Source of the DNA: a virus
IMG/VR virus record: IMGVR_UViG_3300037562_000275
Coordinates: 1-34,280 of that record
Reading direction: 5' to 3' (one strand)
Length of the DNA: 34,280 nt
The position numbers and the translations under genes are program-made. Positions 21,587 to 30,498 of the stretch are shown here, one piece after another; position 1 is the stretch's first letter, and each line of letters starts with the position of its first letter. The notes beneath the pieces were generated by a model. The model did no database searches. It was given only the letters and a program-made list of their open reading frames with translations, and was not told the DNA's origin.

Positions 21587-21714
21587 CGCTGGCGGCGCTG
21601 GCCAAGCATTACAGTGGCTGGACGCAGGCCGAGCTGCTGGCCGGGACTGACCTGGATGCGGCGTTCTGGCTGGGTGCAGCGGGGGCGTTGATGAAGCGGA
21701 TAACGGAAGGGTAA
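21556..21714 (+). CDS. Frameshift extension of tail assembly chaperone (gpT-like part)
   Basis: 52 codons in the -1 frame, from TAC at 21556 to the TAA at 21712-21714, with no start codon or ribosome site of its own near the beginning. The peptide begins YECWTPDWPLTLAALAKHYS and continues with GWTQAELLAGTDLDAAFWLG. The Trp-rich, helical character is like other frameshift-made T domains, which help load chaperone onto the tape measure. The full fused product would be about 187 aa, encoded by 21152-21714. Confidence 0.75.
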   Translation, partial: YECWTPDWPLTLAALAKHYSGWTQAELLAGTDLDAAFWLGAAGALMKRITEG

Positions 21715-21718
21715 TATA

Positions 21719-23497
21719 TTGTCCGGAGATATGGTCGCCAGCCTGACGCTGCGCTTGCAAGACCAGATGTCCGGCGGGGTGGGCGAAATACAATCGCTGT
21801 TCACCAATCTCACCACCACGCTCGGCACGCTGAACGATACGCTGGGCAGCATGCAGGATTTGCTGGCCAATTTGCGCGGGCCGGCGAATTTAATGAGCGA
21901 TTTGGATGCGGTGAATGCGCAGGTGAAGGTGTCCGCCGACACGATGGCCGCTTCCATGGATGAGGTCAGCACCGGGGTTGACGCCAATATCGTGAAAATC
22001 AAGGAAATGTACGCGGCGATGGGGCAGGGCATGTCTTTTATGCCGCCTGGTTCGCAAGTGGGCGGTGGATTTAATCCCGATGCAATGCTTCCGCCTGGCT
22101 CGGCGCGGCCCGGCGATGAGCCCGCACCCGAGGATGAGCCACGGCCCGGTGGTCAAGGTTTGGGCACCGCCGGAGATGCGATGGGGCATATCCTTATGGC
22201 TGGAATCGGCGTCGCGATCGCGCGGAATGCTGCCGAGAAATATGCCGATTTCGGCCAAATCCTCTACCAGACAGCGATCAAAGAGGGGCTGAACGGTGGG
22301 CCAGCGGCGGATGAAATCGCCCGGCTGAACACGATGCTCGATGGTCTAGCCGTAAAGACCGCAAACTCCAGCACAGCGCTGGCGGAGGCGTATTACTATC
22401 TCACCATCCATGGCATGGCGCCTGGGGTGATCAGCGCGATGATGCCCGCGCTCGCGCGGGATGCGACGGCCTATGGCAATGATCCGATCGAAGATGCGAA
22501 AAGTGTTTCCGCATTGAATCAAGTGCTTGGGATTGCACCCGATCAGATGCAGCGAGGCTTGTCGATTATCTCGGATGCCTCCAGTCTGGGCGGATTTTCG
22601 GTCGGGGATTTTGGCAGCTATATACAGGGTTTTAGCGCGAAGCTGGCCCTTATGAAGAATGGCGGTATCGGCGGCCTGGTATCGGTGGCATCTGCTGTTG
22701 AGGCTACGCATAAGGATTTTTCTGATTCTGCCGATGACGCGACCGCTATGCAGGATTTGCTTAGCTATCTCTCATCGCCGATCGCCGCGAGATTTTTTGA
22801 CCGGACGAAGCGCTCCATGGATTTGCTTGCCCCCTCCCAACGGGCACTGTTCGACAAATATCATATCGGCGGGATCGACATTCCAAAATATCTCGATAGC
22901 CGGGAAGCTTTGGGCGAAGGGGCGTTCGATGCCGAGATGGACCTGGCCCGGCTGGTCAACACGAAGCTGCCCACCAATATAACAGGCACTGATAAGCTGG
23001 AGATTTTCGGCGCGCTTTTCCACAATACCGAGGCTGCAAAAGCGGCTATGGCCATCGCGGAAAACTTTGACGTGTTCAAGGCCAATGAAACGACGTTATA
23101 CGGAATTGGCCCTGGCAAAGTGCAGACCGATTTTCAAACCAGTCTGAATTCGCCGAAGTCGCAAATGAATATCGTCGATGAGAAATTTGCTGAATTGACG
23201 CGCTCGCTTGGCGTTAATGTCATCCCCTCGCTGACGCTGCTTGGGACGGGCGCGAATGTCGCGCTGGAGGGGCTCAATAAAATTGGTGATTTTTGGAATT
23301 CGCTCGCCGTCGGTATCGGTACGGGTGCGGTGTACGCCATGCATCCCGGTGCCAAGCAGCCAAACGCTGGGTTTTTGGGCGCGCGCGATGGCCCCATCCA
23401 CATCCACGTGAACGTCGATAAATCCGGCAATGTGCGGGTGACGCAGGGGCCGAGCAGCTCCGCTGGCTCGCGCGGCCAGGTTTTGAGCCGGCATTGA
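21719..23497 (+). CDS. Tape measure protein (Mu gp42-like)
   Basis: 592 aa, somewhat short for the family. It sets tail length; at about 0.15 nm per residue the tail would be near 90 nm (inference). The N-terminal LTLRLQDQMSGGVGEIQSLFTN and the following amphipathic heptad-like helices to about 90 are typical. A hydrophobic stretch near 160-170 (GHILMAGIGVAIARNAAEKY) is also usual. TTG at 21719 has GGAAGG 8 bases upstream; the alternative ATG at 21731 has GGAG only 3 bases away. The end has the IHIHVNVDKSGNVRV block seen in such proteins. Confidence 0.85.
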   Translation: MSGDMVASLTLRLQDQMSGGVGEIQSLFTNLTTTLGTLNDTLGSMQDLLANLRGPANLMSDLDAVNAQVKVSADTMAASMDEVSTGVDANIVKIKEMYAAMGQGMSFMPPGSQVGGGFNPDAMLPPGSARPGDEPAPEDEPRPGGQGLGTAGDAMGHILMAGIGVAIARNAAEKYADFGQILYQTAIKEGLNGGPAADEIARLNTMLDGLAVKTANSSTALAEAYYYLTIHGMAPGVISAMMPALARDATAYGNDPIEDAKSVSALNQVLGIAPDQMQRGLSIISDASSLGGFSVGDFGSYIQGFSAKLALMKNGGIGGLVSVASAVEATHKDFSDSADDATAMQDLLSYLSSPIAARFFDRTKRSMDLLAPSQRALFDKYHIGGIDIPKYLDSREALGEGAFDAEMDLARLVNTKLPTNITGTDKLEIFGALFHNTEAAKAAMAIAENFDVFKANETTLYGIGPGKVQTDFQTSLNSPKSQMNIVDEKFAELTRSLGVNVIPSLTLLGTGANVALEGLNKIGDFWNSLAVGIGTGAVYAMHPGAKQPNAGFLGARDGPIHIHVNVDKSGNVRVTQGPSSSAGSRGQVLSRH

Positions 23498-23509
23498 GGG
23501 GGCGGAAAA

Positions 23510-24787
23510 ATGGTCGATATTGTTGGGCTCTACGACTCTCTGTTGAACGCGAGCTATGGCGGCGTGCAGTTTTACATGCTGCCGGCCGACATCGAGGTGG
23601 GGCGGCGGGTGCAGCGGTTCCTGTTCCCTGGGCAGGACGCTACCAGCTTCCAGGATCTGGGCGCGGCCGACGGTAAAATCTCGGTTCAGGGGTTTTTGAT
23701 CGGCGAGGATTACATCGCCCAGTCGCTGGCGCTGCGGGCGGCGTTCCGCAAGGCTGGCCCGGCGACGCTGGTGCATCCGTGGCTCGGCACCATGCAGGTG
23801 GTGCAGATTAAGGACCAACTGCCGAAGCTGAGCTTTACCGATAAGGAGCTGCGGGTGTGCCGGTTCCAGGCGGTGTTCTACCCCTACACGCCGCCGCCGC
23901 AGATTATGCCCGATACGCTTTCCCGGTTGATGAGCGCCGTGAGCAACGCGACATCGAGCGCGGAAGCGTGGCTGGCCGCCGTGCTGGCGCCGGCTGCTGG
24001 GGTGCTGGGCGCGTTCAGCTATGCACAGGGGTGGATTGCCGGGCTGGAAGGGCAGTTTGGCGCGCTGATTAATACCGGACCGTCCGGCTCGATCATCGGC
24101 CCGGTGGCGGGTTTTGCGGTGACGGCGCTGGGCGCGCCGGTGCTGGCGGTCAACGCCTTATGGGCAGCCGCCACGGCCAACGCGCTGGCGGGTGTGCCGG
24201 CGGCGATTGCTGGTGCCTGCGCACCAACAATCCCCTCCGCCGTGGCGCCGGGTGGCACCGTGACGGCGGCGGCGGCGGCAGACCCAGGGGACGCCGCCGC
24301 CATGCTGCTGGCGAGCCTGGGGCCGATAGCCGCCGGGTTGAACGCGCCCACGCCAGGCCCGGCGCTGGCCAGCGCGATGCTGGCGCTGGTGCTGGCGAAC
24401 GCCGTGCAGGCGGCAAGCAATATCAGCTACACCAGCCAGCAACAGGCGCAGGCGCAAGGGGCGTTGATCTACGCGGCGTTTGATACGGCGATCCCGGCCG
24501 CGGCACTCGCCGCCGCCAGCGCGCCGGCGCTGGGCGGTGCCGTATGGGGCGCTTTGCTGGACCTTAAAGCCGCCTTTGCGGCTGATATGAACGCGCTGAT
24601 CGGGCGGTTGCCGCCGGTGGTGAATATCGCGGTGCCGAACACGATGCCGGCGTGGCTGCTGGCGCAATATATTTCTGGCGACAATCCGGCGGATGTGTTC
24701 GCCACCTGGCAGGACATTGTGGCGCGCAACAATATCCGCAACCCCGGCGCGGTGCCGCCGGGCAGCATCGAGGCGCTGGCATCGTGA
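23510..24787 (+). CDS. Tail/DNA circularisation protein (Mu gpN/gp43-like)
   Basis: 425 aa. The N-terminal domain (about 1-125) matches the DNA-circularisation/gpN family: ASYGGVQFYMLPADIEVGRR, FPGQDATSFQDLGAADGKI, GFLIGEDYIAQSLALRAAF and PATLVHPWLGTMQV. The remainder is an Ala-rich helical section, less conserved. The family forms part of the baseplate hub. GAGGGGG precedes the ATG; the stop overlaps the next GTG. Confidence 0.9.
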   Translation: MVDIVGLYDSLLNASYGGVQFYMLPADIEVGRRVQRFLFPGQDATSFQDLGAADGKISVQGFLIGEDYIAQSLALRAAFRKAGPATLVHPWLGTMQVVQIKDQLPKLSFTDKELRVCRFQAVFYPYTPPPQIMPDTLSRLMSAVSNATSSAEAWLAAVLAPAAGVLGAFSYAQGWIAGLEGQFGALINTGPSGSIIGPVAGFAVTALGAPVLAVNALWAAATANALAGVPAAIAGACAPTIPSAVAPGGTVTAAAAADPGDAAAMLLASLGPIAAGLNAPTPGPALASAMLALVLANAVQAASNISYTSQQQAQAQGALIYAAFDTAIPAAALAAASAPALGGAVWGALLDLKAAFAADMNALIGRLPPVVNIAVPNTMPAWLLAQYISGDNPADVFATWQDIVARNNIRNPGAVPPGSIEALAS

Positions 24788-26013
24788 GTGCATCACTCGC
24801 CAAATTTGACCCAGCGGCCAGCCGCCGCGTGGGGCTGGTGGTGGGCGGGCATGTGTTCGACCGCTGGACCGATGTGGATGTGGACCGCGACCTGCGCAAC
24901 ATCGCGGGTGGGTTTACCATGCAGTACGAGGATTCCGGGCGGATCGCGCAGGCGGTCTCGCCGGATTTGGATACGCGACCGCCGTTCGAAATCATTAAAC
25001 CCGGCATGGCCTACACCGTGCTGCTTGACGGCGAGCCGGTGCAGAAGGGCTGGATTGATGAGGTCCAGCTAAAGGACAACGCCGACGAGCTGGAAGCCAC
25101 GGTAACCGGGCGCGATATTTGCGGTGACCTGGTGGATTGCGCGGCGTCGCCGGACGGCCCGGTGGAGTGGCGCGGGCTGAATGCGTTGCAGATCGCGCAG
25201 GGGATTTGCAAGCCATTTGGCTTGAGCGTGCGGGCCGAGGTGGATGTGGGTGCGGCCTTCCCGGTGTTTGGCATTCAGCTCGATGAGAATTGCATGCCGG
25301 CGATTGAGCGCGCGTGCCGCCAACGTGGGATGCTGATGGTCTCTGACGGCGTGAGCGGATTGATTCTGACGGTGGGCGGCAATACGCGCGCGCCGGCGGC
25401 GCTGGTGCGCGGGGGGAATGTGCAGGCCACCGATTATACGAATTCCTGGACCGAGCGATTCAGCGATTATTATGTGAAGGGGCAGACCAGCACCGCCGGC
25501 CAGCGTGCGGGCCAGGATGCCGCGATGACGCCCGGCACCGACCCGACCACGGACCCGGTGGCCCCGCCTGATGACGGCGTCGACACGGCCGAGGCCAGCA
25601 CCATTGTGATGACCGGCCATGCGATCGACCCCGAGGTGACGCGCTACCGGCCGAATGTGCGCGGCGTGGCGACGCAATCTGGCACTGCCTCGGCCCAGGC
25701 GCAGGCGGAGTGGGCGCTGCGGGTGGCGCGCGGCATGGGCGAGACGCTGAACTACACGGTGCAGGACTGGCGGGCGGGTGCCGCGAATGCGCTGTGGCTG
25801 GCCAACCAAGTGGTGGCGGTGAGCGATGCTTACTTAAATATCAACCGCGACATGCTGATCAGCGGCGTGAAATACCGCATGAGCGAGGCGGGGATTTTTA
25901 CCGTGCTGCGGGTGGCCGGACGCACGGCGTTCGACCGGATTGATGAGCCGGCGAAAGACCGGCTGCTGTTCAAGCGCGCGCCGCGCACGTTTGGCCCGAC
26001 ACGGAACGGCTGA
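24784..26013 (+). CDS. Baseplate hub protein (Mu gpP/gp44-like)
   Basis: 409 aa from a GTG (GTGA overlap) and beginning MSASLAKFDPAASRRVGLVV. The frame is open upstream but only inside gpN. Matches include LRNIAGGFTMQYED, KPGMAYTVLLDGEPVQKGWI, the DICGDLVDCAASPDG-type segment and NALQIAQGICKPFGLSV. The C-terminal half contains WTERFSDYYVKGQ, usual for gp44/gpD-like hub proteins (gp27 fold). It shares its last base with the next ATG. Confidence 0.9.
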   Translation: MSASLAKFDPAASRRVGLVVGGHVFDRWTDVDVDRDLRNIAGGFTMQYEDSGRIAQAVSPDLDTRPPFEIIKPGMAYTVLLDGEPVQKGWIDEVQLKDNADELEATVTGRDICGDLVDCAASPDGPVEWRGLNALQIAQGICKPFGLSVRAEVDVGAAFPVFGIQLDENCMPAIERACRQRGMLMVSDGVSGLILTVGGNTRAPAALVRGGNVQATDYTNSWTERFSDYYVKGQTSTAGQRAGQDAAMTPGTDPTTDPVAPPDDGVDTAEASTIVMTGHAIDPEVTRYRPNVRGVATQSGTASAQAQAEWALRVARGMGETLNYTVQDWRAGAANALWLANQVVAVSDAYLNINRDMLISGVKYRMSEAGIFTVLRVAGRTAFDRIDEPAKDRLLFKRAPRTFGPTRNG

Positions 26014-26513
26014 TGACGCAAGAGCTTTATTCCAACCTGCGCGGCCTGGCGAATGTTGGCCAGGTGATTGCCGTGGACGATTCCGGCCAGGCGCAAAAAG
26101 TGACGGTACGCACCGGCGACAATGTGGAGCGCGCCGATGTGGAAGTGATGATGCCGTTTGGCTTTTCCTCCATGCCGCCGCTGCACGGCGCGATCTGCAT
26201 GCTGGTGGCGATAGGGGCCGACCCGGCGAATTTGCGGGCGCTGCCGATTGGCGCACCATCACGGCGCTTTGGCGGCCAGCAACCCGGCGAGGCCGTGATG
26301 TATGCGCAAGACGGGACGCGCGTGGCGGTGCGGCAGGGCGGGATCGTGGATGTGTGGGGTGCCGAGCAGGTTAACGTGCATACCAAGACTTGCACGATCA
26401 ACGCGCCGGCGGGCTGCGTGATTAACGCGGCGGCTGGGACGACGGTGAACGGGGACGCTTTGGTGAATGGGAACGTCGAAGTCACCGGCAATATTTCGGG
26501 GACTGGCGCATGA
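26013..26513 (+). CDS. Baseplate assembly/spike protein (Mu gp45-like)
   Basis: 166 aa; Mu gp45 is 197. The OB-fold part (about 15-80) includes [37 protein letters not shown] and [20 protein letters not shown]. From about 95 short beta-helix-like repeats appear, such as [20 protein letters not shown] and [20 protein letters not shown]. No terminal HxH iron-binding motif is seen at the very end, unlike Mu gp45, so the membrane-piercing tip may be in another protein. ATGA joins it to the long fibre gene. Confidence 0.87.
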   Translation: MTQELYSNLRGLANVGQVIAVDDSGQAQKVTVRTGDNVERADVEVMMPFGFSSMPPLHGAICMLVAIGADPANLRALPIGAPSRRFGGQQPGEAVMYAQDGTRVAVRQGGIVDVWGAEQVNVHTKTCTINAPAGCVINAAAGTTVNGDALVNGNVEVTGNISGTGA

Positions 26514-29500
26514 AGAGCGGGATTACAATGACCGGCACGGTTGATGCCGGGCAGGGATTTTATGTTGACGGCACGCCGGTGGGCGCGGCGGCGCTGATTT
26601 TTGAGCAGGGGACGTTCGATGTCGGCGCGCATACGCTGGTGCTGGCGGGCTCGGCATCGTTCAGCGGTGGGCCAGACGGCGTGACGCTGGATGTGTTCGG
26701 AGCCGGAGCTACCCTGGCGCAAGGGAGTATTTCCGCAACGGGGATGATTTCGCTGAGCAGCGATTTTGACCTGACCGCTGGCAGTTTAAGTATTTCGGAA
26801 AGCGGGCCGCTCTCTTCCTCGCTCGCGGCCGTGGCTAGTTTGGCGGCGGCGGCGATGCCTGAATTTAGCCTCGGGCCAGATTTCTCGTTCTCTGGCACCA
26901 CGCTGGAGCTGGAGACGAATTTTGTTGAATATGTCGAGGCGTCGAACGGTGTGACAGCCGCGATCACGGGGCGCACCCTGGCGGTGGGGCAAACGCTTGT
27001 CACTTACGGCAGCGGAGTGCCGACTTTCTACGCGCCGCCCGGCGTTATCTACGAGCGGCAGGATTCCCCAGGCTCCGTAATCGACCGGGTATATGTGTCG
27101 AACGGCGGGAGATACTTGGCGCCGCTACAGGCCGCTGACGGCGCTGTCCATCAGTATTTGTTCAACGAGACCACGGGGAGCGTGCTGGTAGACACGGGGA
27201 GCAGCCCTGTTAACGGCAGCTACACGGCTCCGTATTCCTTGGGAAATGCGTCGCATGTGAACGGGGTCTCAGCAGCGGCGAGCATCGCTTCGAGCGGGTA
27301 CGCAGGTGTGCCTGTTGTTGATCCGCCCGCCGGCGTGGGCGGGGCGTGGGCAATCGAGATCATCTACATCCCGTCTAATGTCACCGCCACGGGGAGAATT
27401 TTCAGCAACTCGCGGGCGGATACCAACGGGCTTGGCTTTACGATTGAGGGCATAAGTTACGCTCTTGGCTCGTACCGCTTCCTCGTCGGATTTAGCGGCG
27501 GAATTTCCTCCGTCACGCTGACAAATACTTTAGTCGCGGGAACGCTCTATCATATTGTCGGTGTCTATGACGGCACCAACTTATTGGTTTATCAAAACGG
27601 GGTTTTGTGCGGCTCGGTCGTGCCGAGCGGTACATATATGCCGGGCACCAATAATATCGAGTTCGGGCAGAACGCCGGTAATCCAGGCAATGATTTTGCC
27701 CCTGGGCTGTATCAATGCGCGGCGATGTATAATTACGGCCTGACCGCCGCTCAAGTTCTCAGCCACTATAATGCGATCAGTTTCAGCGGGACACCATGGG
27801 CGGATGTGCAGACTGTCAACGCGCTGACCGCAGGAGGCACCCTGATTGGTGCTGGCAATGCGGTGCAAGCCGGGACAAATATAACCCTGGGCCTCAGCGG
27901 CGAAAACATCATCATCAACTCCAATCCTGAGTTTTTCCAAGGGACGCTGACCGGCGTTGGGAACCCGGCCATCGGGACGGGGTTGCTCCTAAGTGGCACG
28001 AGCAACCCGACGATCAGTAATGCGGGCGTGCTGGCGCTGGCCGTTGGGACCACGGCGCTGGCGGGTAGCATTGCTCTGGGTTCGGAGTTTTTCACCACCA
28101 CCGGCACGCTGCATGTGTCGGCGGTTGCCGCGCCAATGACGATCCAGAGCGGCGGCACGGTCACGAATACGTTGGCGACGGGGCTGAATTTCACCGGCTC
28201 TGGGGTGACGATTTCCGGCACCGGCGCGACGGAGACGATCAACATTCCTGGGAGCGTTGGCGGCGTCACCTCGTTCAACACGCGCACAGGGGCAATCACG
28301 CTCACCAGCGGCGACGTTACCGGCGCGCTCACATACACCCCAGCGCACGCGGGGGTGAATAGCGACATCACGTCGCTCACCGGCTTGACGACGGCCCTAG
28401 CAGTCACTGAGGGCGGCACAGGCGTCACCACCAGCACGGGCACGGGGGCGAACGTACTCTCCACGTCACCTACACTGGCAACTCCCGCGCTGGGCACGCC
28501 GACATCAGGAACGCTGACCAACGCGGTTGGCCTCCCGCTCTCGACCGGCGTCACAGGAAATCTGCCGGTAGCGAACCTTGGCTCGGGCACCGGGGCTTCG
28601 TCGTCCACGTACTGGCGCGGGGATGGGACATGGGCCGCGCCGGCTAGTGGGGGCGGCGGCACAGTCACCAGTTCCACGGCTGGGCAACTGGCGTGGTATT
28701 CCGCCACCGGTACAACTGTGGTCGGCAACCCGAACGTCACCTATTCCGGCGGTGCGCTAACTATCGGCGTCACGGGCACGCAGACAGGCAGCCTCGTGCT
28801 GGCGGGCGCCACGTCCGGCGCGGTGACGATTAAACCAAACGCGGCGGCGGGTAGTTGGGCGATGACGCTGCCCGCCACGGCTGGAACAAATACCTACGTG
28901 CTGACCACGGACGGCTCGGGCAATTTGTCCTGGGCCGCGCCTGGTGGCGGCTCTAGCGTCACCTACGGCGGGAGTGCGGTCACGTCGCTGGTTGCTGGGT
29001 CAAACGTCACGATGACGCTCGCGGCGGGCGCACTGACCGTGGTGTCAAGCGGTGGCGGCTCGATCTACAACAGACCTGCACTGTCAGCGTTTACCTGGTG
29101 CAACCAAAGCGGCGTCGGCGCGTCTGCCACGGATAACACCGGCGGCCCGCTTACAATGAGCATAACGAACACCACCCTGAGTCTGACGGCGTTAACGCTG
29201 CCTGTCCCTGGCTCAACGTGGACGATTATCGCGCAACTGTTTACCGACCAGGGGGGTGGAAACCAGTTTTTAGGGCTATCTCTACACAATACTTTGACAG
29301 GCCCCGGACTTGTATTTTCCATCTACGGAAAATCAACTTTCTATATTTTCAGATTTTCAAGTCCAACCTCTTACACAAGCGGAACTGGTGGGGCGGGTGC
29401 CTCGTATAATCCAGCATGGCTAAAAATTGTAAATAACGGCACTAATTTGACGTATTCCTCGTCCTCAGATGGTTTTGATTTTGTTACCGTTTTCACGACA

Positions 29501-29614
29501 ACGCTTACCGCAGATTTGGCATCGATTACACATATTGGCTTTGCAGGCACGGCCAACAATTCAACCTCAAATTACCACGTAAAACTATATAATTGGACAT
29601 TGACCACCCCGTAG
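26510..29614 (+). CDS. Long tail fibre/receptor-binding protein with lectin-like domains, ends at amber codon
   Basis: 1034 aa. Residues 1-60 ([20 protein letters not shown]) resemble spike-like repeats. About 205-425 is a LamG/concanavalin-type sandwich: [60 protein letters not shown]. About 430-840 holds fibre repeats, including [20 protein letters not shown] and [13 protein letters not shown]. About 850-1034 is a second beta-sandwich ([20 protein letters not shown]) encoded by AT-richer DNA. It lies between gp45 and gp46, which are adjacent in Mu. It stops at TAG (29612-29614), and the same frame continues open to 29953. Host-surface binding is inferred. Confidence 0.85.
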   Translation: MKSGITMTGTVDAGQGFYVDGTPVGAAALIFEQGTFDVGAHTLVLAGSASFSGGPDGVTLDVFGAGATLAQGSISATGMISLSSDFDLTAGSLSISESGPLSSSLAAVASLAAAAMPEFSLGPDFSFSGTTLELETNFVEYVEASNGVTAAITGRTLAVGQTLVTYGSGVPTFYAPPGVIYERQDSPGSVIDRVYVSNGGRYLAPLQAADGAVHQYLFNETTGSVLVDTGSSPVNGSYTAPYSLGNASHVNGVSAAASIASSGYAGVPVVDPPAGVGGAWAIEIIYIPSNVTATGRIFSNSRADTNGLGFTIEGISYALGSYRFLVGFSGGISSVTLTNTLVAGTLYHIVGVYDGTNLLVYQNGVLCGSVVPSGTYMPGTNNIEFGQNAGNPGNDFAPGLYQCAAMYNYGLTAAQVLSHYNAISFSGTPWADVQTVNALTAGGTLIGAGNAVQAGTNITLGLSGENIIINSNPEFFQGTLTGVGNPAIGTGLLLSGTSNPTISNAGVLALAVGTTALAGSIALGSEFFTTTGTLHVSAVAAPMTIQSGGTVTNTLATGLNFTGSGVTISGTGATETINIPGSVGGVTSFNTRTGAITLTSGDVTGALTYTPAHAGVNSDITSLTGLTTALAVTEGGTGVTTSTGTGANVLSTSPTLATPALGTPTSGTLTNAVGLPLSTGVTGNLPVANLGSGTGASSSTYWRGDGTWAAPASGGGGTVTSSTAGQLAWYSATGTTVVGNPNVTYSGGALTIGVTGTQTGSLVLAGATSGAVTIKPNAAAGSWAMTLPATAGTNTYVLTTDGSGNLSWAAPGGGSSVTYGGSAVTSLVAGSNVTMTLAAGALTVVSSGGGSIYNRPALSAFTWCNQSGVGASATDNTGGPLTMSITNTTLSLTALTLPVPGSTWTIIAQLFTDQGGGNQFLGLSLHNTLTGPGLVFSIYGKSTFYIFRFSSPTSYTSGTGGAGASYNPAWLKIVNNGTNLTYSSSSDGFDFVTVFTTTLTADLASITHIGFAGTANNSTSNYHVKLYNWTLTTP

Positions 29615-29953
29615 GCGGCAACCGGCGCGGCGCAAATCTCGGAAGGACCGCTCTCGGATAGCAGTGTTGTGGTGGTGGCGCCGACAACGGGTTCAACAAT
29701 CACGGTGCCGAATGGCTGCTCCACATACGTAGTCAACCCATCAGGGACGTTGGCGGCATTGACGATCAATTTGCCCGCAAATCCCGTGGTGAGTAATCCC
29801 AACCCGATATTAAGAATCAAGATACAAAAAGCCATCACGTCGCTCACCTTGTCCGGTAACGGGTCGACTTTAAATGTTGCCGTTTCTGGGGCATCAGTGA
29901 GTGGGTCGACGACTTATGACGCGATCTATAACGCCGGGACGTGGTATTTTTAA
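29615..29953 (+). pseudogene. In-frame C-terminal fibre extension beyond the amber codon (readthrough product or remnant)
   Basis: 112 codons in the same frame as the fibre, without a stop until TAA (29951-29953). The peptide starts AATGAAQISEGPLSDSSVVV and later has GTLAALTINLPANPV and AITSLTLSGNGSTLNVAV, typical of distal domains in alphaproteobacterial tail proteins. The only internal starts are GTG codons at 29669-29677, and the nearest Shine-Dalgarno-like sequence (GGAAGGA, 29641-29647) is 21 bases away. Options: amber readthrough giving a 1147-aa fibre, a stranded old C-terminus left by a module swap, or a small separate gene. Confidence 0.6.
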
Positions 29954-30032
29954 GTAACGATGCAATTCCGCCCGGCGCTTCTGCCACCGCCGGGTTGCAG
30001 GCAACACTTCGCGCGCGCGCGATAGTCCGGGC
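29954..30032 (+). promoter_or_regulatory. Intergenic hairpins and CG tract before gp46
   Basis: Between the fibre remnant and the gp46-like gene: CCCGGCG (29971-29977) pairs with CGCCGGG (29988-29994), then GTTGC/GCAAC (29994-29998 and 30001-30005), followed by CG repeated six times (30010-30021). There is no T-run, so a classical terminator is unlikely. It may restart or insulate expression after the inserted fibre gene. No -10/-35 pair is convincing. Confidence 0.4.
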
Positions 30033-30485
30033 ATGGATGTGGCCCTGCAATATGATCCGGTGAAGCGCTGCTGCGACCTGGTTTTTAATGGCCGGGATTT
30101 CGCGCTCGACTACACGCCGGGGAGCGCCATGCTGTTTTCGATTTTGGCGGAACGGCGCGCGGCGAATGATGATGTGCTGCCCGACACGGTGCCCGACTAC
30201 ACCGCGCCCAGCACGTTTATCGCGCGGCGCGGCTGGTGCGGGGATTTTCTGGATGCACTCGGCCGGTTGACCGGCTCGCGCTTCTGGCTGCTGCGGCGGG
30301 CAAAGGCGACCGAGGAGACGCGGCGCTCGGCCGAGGTCTATTTCGCCGAGGCGCTGATCTGGCTGGAGACCGAGCGGAACCTGGCGGTGCAGATTACCGT
30401 GCGCTGGGTGAAGCCCGGCGTGCTCGGTATTCTGGCGCGTTGCGGCAAAGCTTCGCTCTCACTTTCGCGCGCGTTGGCCGCGTGA
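30033..30485 (+). CDS. Baseplate protein (Mu gp46-like)
   Basis: 150 aa; Mu gp46 is about 146. The blocks CCDLVFNGRDFALDYTPGSAML, FIARRGWCGDFLD, GSRFWLLRRAKATEETRR and ALIWLETERNLAVQITV match the gp46 family, which is equivalent to T4 gp25/GPW wedge proteins in position. The ATG at 30033 has no clear ribosome site. The next gene begins 13 bases after the stop. Confidence 0.9.
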   Translation: MDVALQYDPVKRCCDLVFNGRDFALDYTPGSAMLFSILAERRAANDDVLPDTVPDYTAPSTFIARRGWCGDFLDALGRLTGSRFWLLRRAKATEETRRSAEVYFAEALIWLETERNLAVQITVRWVKPGVLGILARCGKASLSLSRALAA

Positions 30486-30498
30486 TGGGTGCCTGCTG

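Noticed and set aside
27766-28740. A 324-codon minus-strand frame rich in Val and Pro
   Set aside because: It mirrors the Thr/Gly/Ala-rich fibre repeats on the plus strand; repetitive composition explains the lack of stops.
29218-29409. A 63-codon frame inside the AT-rich fibre end
   Set aside because: It overlaps the fibre gene in another frame and has no ribosome site; AT-rich DNA gives chance starts.
26510-29953. Diversity-generating retroelement acting on the fibre gene
   Set aside because: No reverse transcriptase gene and no second copy of a fibre segment (template repeat) were seen anywhere in the window.
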